Shown: piece by piece, positions 44,350 through 56,548 of the stretch
Position numbering within the stretch: position 1 is the first letter of the stretch
Layout of the letters: each line of letters opens with the position of its first letter
Assembly: GCF_958298935.1 (NCBI RefSeq)
Contig: NC_084933.1
Coordinates: forward strand, 6,183,001-6,247,000
Length of the DNA stretch: 64,000 nt
From: Phragmites australis
Lineage: Eukaryota > Streptophyta > Magnoliopsida > Poales > Poaceae
Direction: 5' to 3'
The notes under the pieces: model-generated
Seen by the model: only the letters and a program-made list of their open reading frames with translations
The model's database searches: none
What the model was told of the DNA's origin: nothing
Program-made: the position numbers and the translations under genes

Positions 44350-47300
44350 TGGTGGTGTAAAAAGGGGATGGGGCTAAAATTCCTTATGATTATCCAAATG
44401 CATCGTTTTCATACATATAAAGTTCTTCTGGTAGAGCACCATTTTTTGATGATACACATTATGCCTCATGGAAGCATAAGATGAAAAATGCATTTAAAAT
44501 CTATTAACCCTTCTATTTGGAGTGTAGTGGAAAATGGCTATACCATGCAGGACCCAAGCAAGCTTACCCTCTAGATGACCTCAACAAGCACAAGAACGCT
44601 CAAGCTGCAAATACAATCTTTAGTGTGTTGAGCGGAGAAGAGTTCAACCGGGTGGAAGGGCTTGAAAGTGCAAAGGAAATTTGGGACACACTTATTGATA
44701 TTCATGAAGATCAAGCGTCTGAGAGTCCAAGATCAAGCTATTGAACAGCAAGCTAGATTGCTTTACCATGGGTGATGATGAGATGCTAAGTGAGATGTAC
44801 AATTGTCTAAGACTACTTGTGAATGAGATCAAGGGGCTTGGATGCAAGGAGATGACCGACAACTTCATCGTCAAGAGGATGCTTTGTGCCATCACTTCAA
44901 GAAATATCACATTGGTGACACTCATCCGGGAGCGAGAAGACTTCAATAACCTCACACCTCATGATGTCCTTGGAAGAATACTAGCACATGACTTGATGCA
45001 ACAAGAGTCCAAGGAATTCTATGATCTCATCAACTAAAGCCCAAGCTCAAAGAAACAAGATCTCACTTTGAAGGCAAGAAGAGAAATTGAAGCAAGCACA
45101 AGTAAGGATATAGTGAAGACCACCAAGACAAGGAAGACATGACACTCTTGGTGAAGAGATTTGGCAAGTTTCTCAAGAAGAGTGGCTACAATGAGGGTGG
45201 CGGTAGAAATAAGACCTTCGGCAAGTCAAGAGGAAGACACTCATCAAGAAAATGTTATGAGTGCGTTGAGCCGAGCCATTTTATCACTGAATGTCCGAAC
45301 AAGAAGAAAAGGATGAGGATGAAAAGAAGGAGAAGTACCACAAGAAGGGCAAGAACAAGAACTACAAGAAGACCTATAAAGGTCAAGCTCACATTGATCA
45401 AGAGTGGGACTCCAACGACTTCGACACCGACTTTGATGAGGATGAAGGTGTTGCCACCATTGCTTTCGCAACCACTCCACCGATCAAGTCACTCTTTGAT
45501 CATTCAAGTGACGATGAGACACCCATTTGTCTCATGGCAAAAGGGCACAAGGTATAATCTACTACCAAATTCCATGCTATTGATGTTACTAGTGAGAATG
45601 GTAATAGTAACAATAGTGATGATGACTTTTTAGATGATTTAAGCAAAATATCTTTACCTAGCATGTGTGAGTTACTTGAGACAATAGAATGGCAAGGGGA
45701 AACTCTCGAGAAGCAAGAAGAATTTCTCATCTTTGAAAAAGAGAAAACCATTGAACTCGAGAAGGCCCTTGCTAAAGAGAAGAAGAAAAATGAAAATTTG
45801 GATAAAATGTTTGAGTTAGCCAAAGCTTCAAATTCTAGTCTTGAGAACTCAAATGAAATACTTCAAGAGAAATTTGATTGCTTGGATAAAGCTCATAAAA
45901 TTCTTGAAGTAGAATTTAAAAATATCAAGAATATCACTTTCGTCTCTAATGATGCATCTTGCTCTACTAGCCTCAAGTAGCAATAGTTCTTCTAGATGCA
46001 AAGATATCAATATTGATGCTTGTGCTACTAACTCTAAATCTATGTAAGCATTAGGAAGTCAAAATGAAAAGCTCATGGGGGTTCTTCACAATGGCCTTTT
46101 AAAGTTCCACATGGATAGTAAAGCCCTCGAGGAGTATCTTGACTATCAAAAGGGAAACTTCAATCAAGAAGGGTTATGATACAATCCCTCCAAAGGGAAA
46201 AGAGTGAGAATTGGATACAAAAGGATCAAGGCTTTATCAATCTTATCAAGGAAAAAAGTATCCAACCTCAATAGCAGTTGCACAAAACATATGACCAGAG
46301 AGAAATGTATGTTCTCATCATTTGATACAAGTGGATCACCACATGAGAACATTGTGTTTGGTGACAATAGCAAAGGAAAGGTAATGGGACTAGGTAAAGT
46401 TGCTATTTCAAGTAACCTTTCCATATCAAATGTTTTGCTTGTAAATCTTTGAACTATAATTTACTATCCGTGTGTCAACTATGTGGAATGGGTTTCAATT
46501 GTTTATTTACTAATGTTGATGTGATGGTCTCTTTAGAAGTGATGAGTCTTCTGTAGTGTTCAAAGGTCATAAGAAAGGCAAGCTTTATCTTGTGGATTTT
46601 TCATTGGATAAAGCTAGCCTTGAGACTTGTTTGATGGCTAAATCTAGTATAGGTTGGCTATGGCATCGTAGACTAGCCCATGTCATTATGAGAAATCTTA
46701 GCAAACTTCTAAAGGGCGAGCACATTTTGGGACTAATGAATATTACTTTTGAAAAGGATAGAATGTGTAGTGCATGTCAAACAGGAAAACAAATTGGAAT
46801 GCCACGTCCCACCAAAAACATCATGATGACAACAAGGCTATTGGAACTACTTCACATAGACCTCTTTGGTCCTATCGCTTATATAAGCATAGGCAGTAAC
46901 AAATATGGTCTTGTAATTATTGATGATTATTCTCATTTCACTTAGTACTCTTTTTACATTATAAAGGAGAAACTCAAATAACATTCAAGAAATTTGTAGA
47001 AAGAGTCCAAAATGAGTTCAACTTGCAGATCAAGAAAATTAGAAGTGACAATGAGAGTGAGTTCAAGAACACTCAAATTGAAGATTTTCTTGATGAGGAA
47101 GGAATCAAGCATGAGTTTTTGGCACCCTACTCCCCTCAACAAAATGAGGTAGCTGAAAGAAAGAACCATACACTCATTGAGATGGCAAGAACCATACTTG
47201 ATGGCTACAAGATCTCTGACCGTTTTTTAGCGGAGGCCGTAAACACCGCTTGTCACACAACAAACAGGTTGTACCTTCACCGGCTCTTGAAGAAAACACC

Positions 47301-47850
47301 ACATGAGCTTCTTACCGCTAACAAACCAAATGTCTTATATTTTCATGTTTTCGGGAGTAAGTGTTTCATTCTCAACAAAAAGGAAAAATCCTCTAAATTT
47401 GCATCTAAAGTTGATGAAGGTTTCTTTCTTGGTTATGGATCAAATGCTTATGCATACTATATTTTCAACAAAACCACCAGTGCTGTTGAAATCGCACGTG
47501 ATGTAACATTTGATGAAACTAACGGCTCTCAAGTAGAGCAAATTGATGCTAATGAACTAGGTAATGAAGAAATTCAAAGCAAAGTGATCAAGAGGATGAC
47601 CATTGGAGAGGTAAGGCCACAAGAGCCCAAAGAAAACTCAAATCAACCTTCTTCATCAGCACAAGTGGAGCCTCCAATATCGACTCACGATCATGAAACC
47701 TCCAGCACTTCTCTAGATCAAGATAAAGAAGAAGATGAAGTTAAACCTCAATCACATGTGGCACACCCAAGAATACATCAAAGTGTACAAAGAGATCACC
47801 CCACCGACAATATTCTTGGAGATATAAATAGGGGTGTCTCTACTACATCT
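44350..47850 (+). pseudogene. Sirevirus gag-pol, first part (gag, protease, integrase)
   Basis: The reading moves through all three frames. Gag: a YASWKHKMK segment near 44465, then NAQAANTIFSVLS and a leucine-rich part to 45037. A CCHC knuckle CYECVEPSHFITEC lies at 45253-45294, followed by charged and coiled-coil-like segments (45663-45980). The protease motif reads NSSCTKHMT (about 46273) where DSGCTKHMT is usual, so the catalytic Asp is lost. Integrase: WHRRLAHV and CSACQTGK (zinc-binding region), HIDLFGP (first acid), a stop at 46943-46945, RSDNESEF (second acid) and NEVAERKN (third acid). The match ends at about 47850 in the integrase to polymerase linker, at the LINE insertion. Confidence 0.88.
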
Positions 47851-47939
47851 CTTGAACACACAGAAGAGCTGCGCATTTTTGTATTAGATAGAGAAATAAT
47901 GGACCCGTACAAAGATTATCCCTAGGGGGAGAAGCAACA

Positions 47940-48276
47940 CACAAACGCGTGCATGCACACACAGAGGACACACACTCTCTAATTATGCCAAAGCTCGGCT
48001 AAGCCTTTGGCACTTGCAGTACACCAGAGTGGGATTTCTTCTTTAATTTCATGAATGACAACCTGTGACCGAGGGGTTTGCCCATTGAATACACAGTCAT
48101 TGCGGTGTTTCCACAACCAACATGCCCCAAGGATGACGAGAGAATTGAATCCCTTCCTACAACATTTGTCCACTCGAGGATGTGTCCAATGCCACCATTT
48201 TGAGAATATGGTATGCTCACTGGATGGTGCAAGGTGCTGCAAGTTCACATGGGAGAGAAGCTCAAACCAAACTTCC
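47940..48276 (-). pseudogene. LINE ORF2, C-terminal end
   Basis: The minus-strand frame 48248-47979 reads ...FSKWWHWTHPR, GFNSLVILGACWLWKHRNDC and VFNGQTP, the last part of a plant LINE ORF2. Its beginning joins ORF2 at 51219 if the LTR between is ignored: the phrase reading EVWFELLS spans the junction. Confidence 0.8.
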
Positions 48277-51223
48277 TATGAGGAACCATCCAAATAGGAT
48301 TCTAATTAATCATCAGGAGGATCATTTGCTTCATCACAACCTTAATGATTAACCGAAATACCATTTCGGTAGTCCCGACACGTGTTTTGCATCCAAGATC
48401 ACAGCACATGTTGTTCCAACATATAACATCACAACAAAACTTAAGAAAGAGCGAGTATTTAACATTAGACTACAAGTTCTTAAACATTCAATAATTTACA
48501 ACAATTTACACAAAAGATTAGATCAACTACATACCAGAAACAAAACTATAGACAACAAAAGAAGAGTGGAGCCACATGCCCTTAGGCTCCACCCAAACGC
48601 TTTGCCACTCAAGAGTAGTTGCCTACTCAGGCCCGCCACCAACTTCAGCGGGTATGAAGTAGCCAAACACCGCTTCTTCCTCACTAGCAGTACCTGAAAA
48701 AGCAGCGTGAGTATGAAGGTACTCGCAAAACTTAATCCACATAGAGCACATATAAATAGCCCAACTCAAAGGATTATGCATTGAAATATTAGCAAGAAAA
48801 GGCCACATGATTAAGTAGAACATATGCGACCGCAACCTAAAGATATATGTGTGAGCACCTATACTTAACCAAACAAACCTTTTCAAACCTATAAACAACA
48901 TGAACATAAATGTAAATGGAACCATATCATGCAATCAATGACCATTGACAACCATGCCCAACAAAAATATACCAACAATCCACATTTGTGACTCTACGAC
49001 CGATGCAAATAGACATGAGCATGCTCATGACCGAGAGCGCGGCAATTTGAATTGTTTTTACACCCTAGAGGGGGGTACAACTTTACCCACATGACACGAG
49101 GGATATACGGCTTGAGTGATCATATAGGCACACCCAAGGTAGTACCCGTGTCACCCTTTATCATACCCAAAACCACCCACTTGCAATGCCCCTATGGCAC
49201 CAGGGTTACCGCGAGCATGTCCCGGACACCTCTGACTCCCCACCATCTTGCTTCTCCTTTTCTTTTTCTCTTACGTATCAAAGGGCTGCAAGGAAAGTGT
49301 CAGCACGGTGTATGATATTCGGCTTACCTTACCATTAGATCAGCATGTGGTTAGTATGGAAAGTGATAGAGCCAACTGCACCGACAGACGATGCTTAAAC
49401 GATGCAAATGGTCTATGGTGCCTAGGCTCCTCTCCCGAACAACCCCAAGGGACTCCTCCAGGGTAGAAGACACCCCTAGCACCGCCCACATCTCGCCTCA
49501 ACCTCACCACTCATCCAACCATCAATATCATAAGTAATATTTTTGAACAATAATTAAGCCCTAAGCTCGTGAACAACGGATGAACCATTGCTCAACTTCT
49601 ACCGAGGACCTATGCATTGCTAAGCATTTTAAATGACTCTTAAGTTAGACATCGGCAATATTTTCAAGGCTACAAGGATATGGATAATCAACAACTCAAG
49701 GTAGAGGTAATACATCAACATAAGTTCTGTCCATAGACATCTGATATCGGCTCACTGTACATGCAAACTTACATAAAGCATAACCTATTAAGTTAGACTC
49801 CATAATTCAATAAAAGGGTGCAATATGCTTAGATGCTTGCCTTGCTACTCTAGGGTTTGCCTGATACTTTCCACACAACACTCGCAAAACTCTGGGAGGT
49901 TGGCATCGCCTTCAATCGCTTGGATTATCGGCGCAACGCTTTCTAAATGAAATAAGAATGCATTGCATAAATAATAAACGATGAAAATGTGTGCACATGA
50001 TGCATGCTTGAATAATACTAGAGCATCGTGCTTCAAAAATATTTACAAAAGATCACTACGTGATTTGGGTTTTGAAGTTTGAAACCCCAAATAAGCTAAC
50101 CTAAGTCCATCTAGCTTTTAGAGGCTGGTGGTCAGACCAATATTGAATTGGCAGTCAGACCACCAGCATACAAAAGGTTTTGGTCTCTGGGGGCCATACT
50201 ACAGGCGTGCTGGTGGTCAAACCGCTACATGGCAGTCAGACCGGCCCTAGTGGCGGTCTGACCCCTGTATATGGTTTTTAACTCGGATTCTCCAGCCGTA
50301 ACTGGCGGTCAGACCGAACCTATCGGCTGTCATACCACCAGACCTTGCCAACAGTGTCTTTGCTTAGTCACGGGTGAGGACTCCGGTGAAACCTTCGATG
50401 ATGAAGGTTACCGAAATTCTCTATGGGATTAGTGGAGTGCTTCTAAAGTGATTTGGACAACATTCACTGAGCTAAACTCAAAATACCCCATAGATTGGAT
50501 CTAGGCTAGGTTGAACTTGGGTCTAAACGATATGAGGGTCAAATCAAGTTTGGAAACAATGGAGAAATGGTAGGGGTTGACTCACCTTAGTGTATGGCAG
50601 CTTCCTAGCGAATCAATCCACTCCGGAGAAGCTCTGGTTTGGAGATTGGGCTCTGGGGTGGGAGTGCCGGCTTGAGCCTGGACGAGCGTGCCTCTAGCGA
50701 GGGAGAAGGGAGAGGAGCTCGGTGAAGTCCTCCGAAAGCTTGGGGAGGTTCCCACCGCCGATCTCCAGTCATTTTGGACATCAAGGTGGAGTTCTCCTTC
50801 TCTCTCTAAGGTGGAGTGGGGAAGAGAGTGAGGGAGTGAGTATGAGAGAGAATGAGAAAGAGAATGTGATCGATTCACTTAAGTCGAGCATGTGCCATTT
50901 GGCGGTCAGACCACCAATACTCCTGGTCAGACCGCGGTAAGTCCACATGGCAAGCCCATGTGGCTGCACACTTGGCGGTTAGATCGTGGGTAAGCCTGGT
51001 CAGACCGCGAGGGTAGTTTTTGCTGAATTTTCCTTAGTGTCCCATTATCTTTACTCTCCACCTTTTTCTAAGTATTTGGGGCTTCTCCAAAGTGCTCTAA
51101 ACCATCTCTAAATTACTTGAAACACATTTCAACTCAACTCGATAAACAAATACGTATAATTACATGCGATTATGATCATACATGCTTAATTACGTAATTA
51201 GTATTTTGGGACATGACACTTCC
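48272..51223 (-). mobile_element. Probable solo LTR (2.94 kb) inserted in the LINE, with 5-bp duplication
   Basis: The insert 48277-51218 is flanked by CTTCC (48272-48276, 51219-51223) and cleanly interrupts LINE ORF2. On the minus strand it starts TGTCATGTCCCAAAATAC and ends GGTTCCTCATA, resembling a large LTR of grass Ty3/gypsy elements. It has no second copy in the window, no primer site and no coding domain. Repeated GGCGGTCAGACC-type motifs lie at 50125-50340 and 50895-51015. The end TA in place of CA is unusual, so a non-autonomous element of another kind remains possible. Confidence 0.6.
50125..50340. repeat. Clustered GGCGGTCAGACC-like motifs
   Basis: About ten variants of TGGCGGTCAGACCG or its inverse (CGGTCTGACC) occur in 215 bp, with a second group at 50895-51015 that includes CCTGGTCAGACCGCG. 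They sit in the putative solo LTR and recall, in arrangement only, the palindrome clusters of the Sirevirus LTRs. Confidence 0.75.
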
Positions 51224-54200
51224 CTCGTTAGAACACAATCGTTCAAGATATGCTGGGCTGTTTCATCTTCTTGATCACAAAGGGGACACCGGTCAGCATG
51301 AGACAACCCTTAATGTGCCAATCAATCCAATGTCCAGCAACAATTGTGAATAGCTAGCCATAGAAAAATTTTGCACTGTAATGGTGCCCACGAATGCCAC
51401 AGCTGCTTCCAAGGTTCGAAAGTTACGATGCTAGTAAAGTAAGCCTTGTATGTTGATTTAGATGAAAACTGACCATATGAAGTATGCTTCCAAATGCGGA
51501 TATCTTCCATATCGGGCCTCAGCACCACCTCCTCTAATATATCCGAAAGATGCAGATAATCCACTATGACATCTACTGAGATTGCACCATGAATAACCCT
51601 AATCCAAGTACGGTCTAGTATTGCATGTGCCACTATTTGCCGGTTGAAAGCTCTTTTAGGAATTGTTGCGACCAATGAAGGAGCAAGCTCGAGTAGGGAC
51701 TAGCCAAGGATCCACCGGTCAGTCCTGGATAAAGCATTTTTTCCATTCCCAATCTGAGTTGTTATCAAAATGGCGAACATGGACAGCGTGTTAGCATGGA
51801 AAGAAAGCTGCAGGCGATGCCAAGGAAGATCCGAATCCATCTTTTGGAACCACAACCACCTCATGCGTAGAGCCTAGCCTAGGATCTCCAAATTATGAAT
51901 CCCAAATCCTCCAAGATTAAGAGGCCGACATACTTTATCCCATGTCACAAGACAATTTCCACCACTCACCTTATCGCGTCCCTTCCATAGGAAGGCCCTT
52001 CTTCTCTTATCAATTGCCCAAACAACCCATTTCGGAATGTCTATAGCAATGAGCACATAAATGCAGATGGCTTTGAGCACCATACGAACCATAATTGTCC
52101 TTCTGGCTTTGTTGAGGAGAGTTGCCTTCCATCCTAGCAACCTATCTGCTACCTTCTCGATCAATGGTAGCAGTTCAGAGATTCACAACTTTTTTCCGAC
52201 AATGGCAAGCCAAGGTACTAACAAGGGAAAGTAGCTATGGGGTAAGGGAGAGCATCATCAATGATATCCATCTCACTCATTTCACATTGAATGGGGATAA
52301 CCGAACTTTTCTGTAGATTGGTATGAAGGCTAGATGCATTACCAAAGAGCTCGAGCATGGACTTAGCGAGACTCATCTCCTCATGTGTTGGCTGAATAAA
52401 GAGTACCACATCATCCACATAAAGGGATAGCCTGTGCCTAGGAGCTCTGTTAGAGAGTGGTTTGAACAGCCCCAACTTACCCGCCTTTGTGATACATATT
52501 CAACACATCCATCACAATAATAATCAGCATGGGTGAAAGGGAATCCCCCTGGCAAAGCCCACAACGGTGCTTGATCACCTCACCAGGCTCTCCATTAAGT
52601 AAACCTGGGTGGTAGCCAGAGAGAGAAGGTGGGAAATGAGGTTACACAAGAGCAGGCCAAACCCCAAGAAGCGCAGCACCTCCAAAAGAAAAGACCACGA
52701 AACTGAGTCAAATGCATTTGAGATATCAAGCTTAAGGAGCAATCGTGGTTTCTTTTGTCGATGGAGGAGCTTCATTGTTTGTTGAACTAAGACAAATCTA
52801 TTGTGTATACAACGACCTCGGACGAAAGCACTTTGATTTGGAGATACCAAGGAAGATAGCCAAGGGGCAAGACAGTTAGCCATGAGCTTCGCAGCCAATT
52901 TAGCAAAACTATGGATGAGACTTATTGGTCTAAAGTCCTTTGCTTCAAGGGCATCAACTTCCTTTGAAAGGAGGGTTAAGAAGGCAGAATTAAGTAACCC
53001 CAATTTGTGCCCATCTCCTTGATGTAACACTAACAGAGCTTCCATCAGATCAACCTTGATCGTCACCCAACAACAATGATAGAACCAACTGGTATAGCCA
53101 TCAGGACCTGGGGCCTTGTCCATGGCAATTGTTTTATTGTATCCCACACTTCATCTTCAGAAAAAGGCACATCCAATGAAGATAAATCCACTGACTCTTT
53201 GTGGAAGAAATCGAGATTGAGAGTGCTTGCCCTAGGAACGACAGTCCCTAACAGTCCATCATAAAACTCATGAATGACCCAAAGTTTGTCCTCATGTGAA
53301 GTCACAATGTGCTCCCCGTGCCGAAGCTTAGCAATGAATTTTTTCTTTTTTTTGTAGGCAGCATGGAGACGAAAGAAAGAGGTGTTAGCATTCCCTTCTT
53401 GCAGCCAACTTATGCGAGAACGCACCTGAGCCATGGTTCATTCGAGGGAGGCAAGCCCGAGACACTGCCACTTCAACTCACTACGCAGCCACCTTTCATC
53501 TAGAGAGAGGCAACGAGAATCTTGCTCAATCTTGAGATGATGTAGAATCTCTTTATCAAGCTGCAATTGTTTCTTGATGTGCCCAACTTGCCAGTGGCTC
53601 CATGATTGTAATTCTCTAGACAACCTCTTAAGCTTAAAGGAGAAGTGCTTGAGAGGGCATGAAGCATCTACTGTTTCTTCCCATGACATTGCCACCAACT
53701 TATAGAACCCAGGTAGCTGTGGCCAAAAGCTCTCAAAAAGAAATCTTCTTTTCCCCTTAACCCCGTCCCTGAGCCCAAGGATGAGAGGGCAGTGATCTAA
53801 AATCACAGTGGCATGGCTTTGGAGGTGACAATTGGGCAATAACATATCGCAATCTGAGGTACACAGGACATGATCTAGCTTGACAAGTGTGGGAGCCTCT
53901 CGCTCATTAGACCACGTGTAGTGACGACCAATAAAAGGCACTTCTTTTAGCTCAAGCTCATCCATAAAATTACAGAAACATCCCAACATTGCCCTGTTGA
54001 TGTTTGAATTGTTCTTGTCCTCAGATCGATACATTAAATTGAAGTCTCCAATTGTAGCCTAAGGGCCAATGCAATGATCTCTGACCTCTCTAAGATCCTG
54101 CAAGAAAGCTATTTTCTCGTTGTCTCATTGGGGACCATACACCCGTAAGCCACCAACTCTACTACTCTGATTGCTAATACGGATGCTAACTGATTGATGA

Positions 54201-54465
54201 TCGACCTGGTGAGCCTCGACCTCAAGAACTTTTCCTTTCCAAGCCATGAGAACTCCACCCCTTGTTTCATCTGCCAGGAGAAACACAAAGTTATCAAAGT
54301 CGGAGCCCAAGATGGAAATGACATCCTAGTTAGATATATATGCCTGCTTTGTTTCTTGTAAACACACGATAGCAAGATGACAATCATTAGACACTCCTCA
54401 AACAACATCCCACCGCACATTAGAGTTAATACCGCGGGTGTTCCAGATCAAGATGTTGGATAAAT
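51219..54465 (-). pseudogene. LINE ORF2 (endonuclease, reverse transcriptase), degenerate
   Basis: Reading from about 54465 leftward: WNTRGINSNVRW (endonuclease start), RGGVLMAWKGK, VRVYGPQ-type strand, then FIGRHYTWSNERE and a DHVLCTSD/ILDHCPL segment ending the endonuclease near 53750. Reverse transcriptase follows at 53147-52218: APGPDGYTSWFYH, FRPISLIHSFAK, NQSAFVRGRCIHNRF, LKLDISNAFDSVSW and a YVDD box (about 52430). Then come LLGWKATLLNKARR and FGIHNLEILG (52164-51874) and the zinc-binding domain start with W..LAIHNCCW (51675-51322). Several frameshifts and stops break it. It is the same family type as the fragment at 31278. Confidence 0.88.
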
Positions 54466-55002
54466 ACATTAAAAGGTGAAGAAAGAGCAACCGGTTGTGC
54501 CACAAAGGGCTACATTTATGCGGCGACTATGAGCTCTACCGGCCATGCCTGTTCTTTTGGTGGTGCAACCCAGTAGAATATGGCTGTAAGGGCCATGATG
54601 TGTGCATGGCACTGAAGGCTTGAGCATACTCCTCTAGTGCTTCTGGATTTTTTCACTCCCGCTCACCCAGGAAATCTAGAGTGCACATTACTTGCAATGC
54701 GACTGCTCTGTCTAGGGATGAAATCAGTTAGCAAGGTCTTCTTCCTTATCTTAGGCATGGATGGAGGGGAGAGCACTGCCAAGATGGGCTTCAAGATGTT
54801 GGCAAGGAATGCCTCAGGTGTGATCCTCCCTCACTAAACCTGAGAGCTGCTCGTGGTTGTCACATGTTGAACTCATCCCTCAGGCATGGCGGGCACTATC
54901 TGTGCATGCTTGCATCTGGAGAAGACGTGTTGTAACAAGGTCGGTGCGAGCAACGAGCCCACACCCCGTCTACATGGGGTGCAAGGCCACTGAGTGGAAA
55001 AA

Positions 55003-56548
55003 ATTTATGAACATTACTCTTTTGTTTCTTCTATTGAGCTATTAAAGTTAAAAGAAGCTCTTGAGGATCTGGATTGGGTGATGGACATGCAAGAATAGTT
55101 GAACAACTTCACCCAAAACAAGGTGTGGTCATTGGTGGAAATGCCCAACCAAAATGTGATCAGCACCAAATGGGTTTTCCGCAACAAGCAAGAAGAGAAC
55201 AAGATAGTGATGAGGAACAAGGTAAATCTAGTTGCACATGGCTTCAGACAAATCGAAGGTTTGGACTTTGGTGAGACTTATGCCCCCGTTACAATTAGAG
55301 TCTATTTGAATATTACTTGCTTTTGCTACTCACCATGATTTCAAGCTTTATCAAATGGACATGAAGAGGGTATTCCTTAATGGACCCATCACAGAATTGG
55401 TATATGTTGCGCAACCAACCAGTTTTAAGGATCTCAAATTCCCATCTCATGCCTATAAACTCCATAAGATTCTCTATGGGATTAAGCAAGCACCAAGAGC
55501 ATGGTATGAGTACCTCAAGGATTTTCTAGTCAAGAATGGTTTTGAAATTGGGAAGTCGATACTACTCTCTTTACTAAGAAGCTTGATAATGATTTATTTG
55601 TGTGCCAAATATGTGTCGATGACATTATATTTGATTCTACTAACAAAACCTTTAGTAAAGAGTTTAATAGGATGATGACCAAGATGTTCGAGATGTCGAT
55701 GATGGGGGAGTTGAAGTTCTTCCTAGGATTTCAAATCAAGCAACTCAAGTAAGGGACATTCATATGTCAAATGAACTACATCAAGGATATGCTGAAGAGG
55801 TTTGGCATGGAGAATGCCAAGCCCATTCGCACCCCCATGCAAGTAAATGGCCATCTTGACCTCAACAATGATGGTAAAGCTATTGATCAAAAGGTATACC
55901 ATTCCATCATAGGATCTTTGCTTTATCTTTGTGCGTATAGGCCCAATATTATTCTTAGTGTGTGCATGTGTGTAAGATTTCAAGCCGCTCTGGCACCTAG
56001 TAGCCGTTAAGAGAATTCTTAGATATCTTATTCATACACTAAACCTAGGGCTTTGGTATCCCAGTGGTTCAAGTTTTGATCTCATTGGATATTCTGATAC
56101 AAATTATGCGGGTTGTAAAGTGGATAGGAAGAGCACCTCAGATACATGTCAATTCATGGGTAGGTCTCTAGTGTCATGGTCTTCCAAGAAACAAAACTCC
56201 ATAGCCTATCCACCGCAGAAGCAGAATATGTTTCCTCAGGTAGTTGTTGCGCTCAATTGCTTTGAATGAGGCAAACTTTGAAAGATTATGAAATTTATAT
56301 GAACAAAGTGTCTCTCTTTTGTGGCAATGAAAGTGTAATTAAAATAGCCAACAACCCCTTCCAACACTCTCGAACCGAACATCCGACACAACTTCCTTTG
56401 AGATCATTCCACAAAGGGAGATATAGACATACAACACGTAACGATGGAAAAACAATTAGCAGATATCTTCACCAAGCCTCTAGATGAGCATAGCTTTTGC
56501 GAGTTAAGAAATGAACTAAATATCCTAGATTCTCGAAACATGGCTTGA
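55003..56548 (+). pseudogene. Sirevirus pol, second part (reverse transcriptase, RNase H)
   Basis: It resumes at YEHYSFVSSIE and runs through W(S/T)LVEMPN, STKWVFRNK, an LVAHGFRQ segment, DFGETYAPV, LYGIKQAPRAWYEYL, a VDD box (about 55615), MNYIKDMLKRFGM and RNase H motifs (GYSDTNYAG-like, about 56090; SWSSKKQNS) to the end NILDSRNMA at 56548. Stops (e.g. 55090-55095) and frameshifts occur throughout. The join with 47850 shows that the LINE landed in the linker between integrase and reverse transcriptase. Confidence 0.85.

Larger units (their letters stand above)
47851..55002 (-). mobile_element. LINE (L1-type non-LTR retrotransposon) nested in the Sirevirus
   Basis: Reading right to left: a remnant of ORF1 (about 55000-54470, with a KIRKKTLLTDF...SSRIA-like segment), an apurinic-type endonuclease from about 54465, reverse transcriptase, the zinc-binding C-terminus, and a 3' tail ending ATGCGCAGCTCTTCTGTGTG (at about 47860), a tail type seen in grass LINEs. 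Upstream and downstream Sirevirus sequences are adjacent parts of one polyprotein, which proves nesting. It is about 4.2 kb without the inserted LTR (48277-51218). The target duplication and any poly(A) could not be resolved. Confidence 0.85.

Noticed and set aside
48277..51218. CACTA-type DNA transposon
   Set aside because: The ends are not CACTA, the duplication is 5 bp in place of 3 bp, and no terminal inverted repeat is evident.
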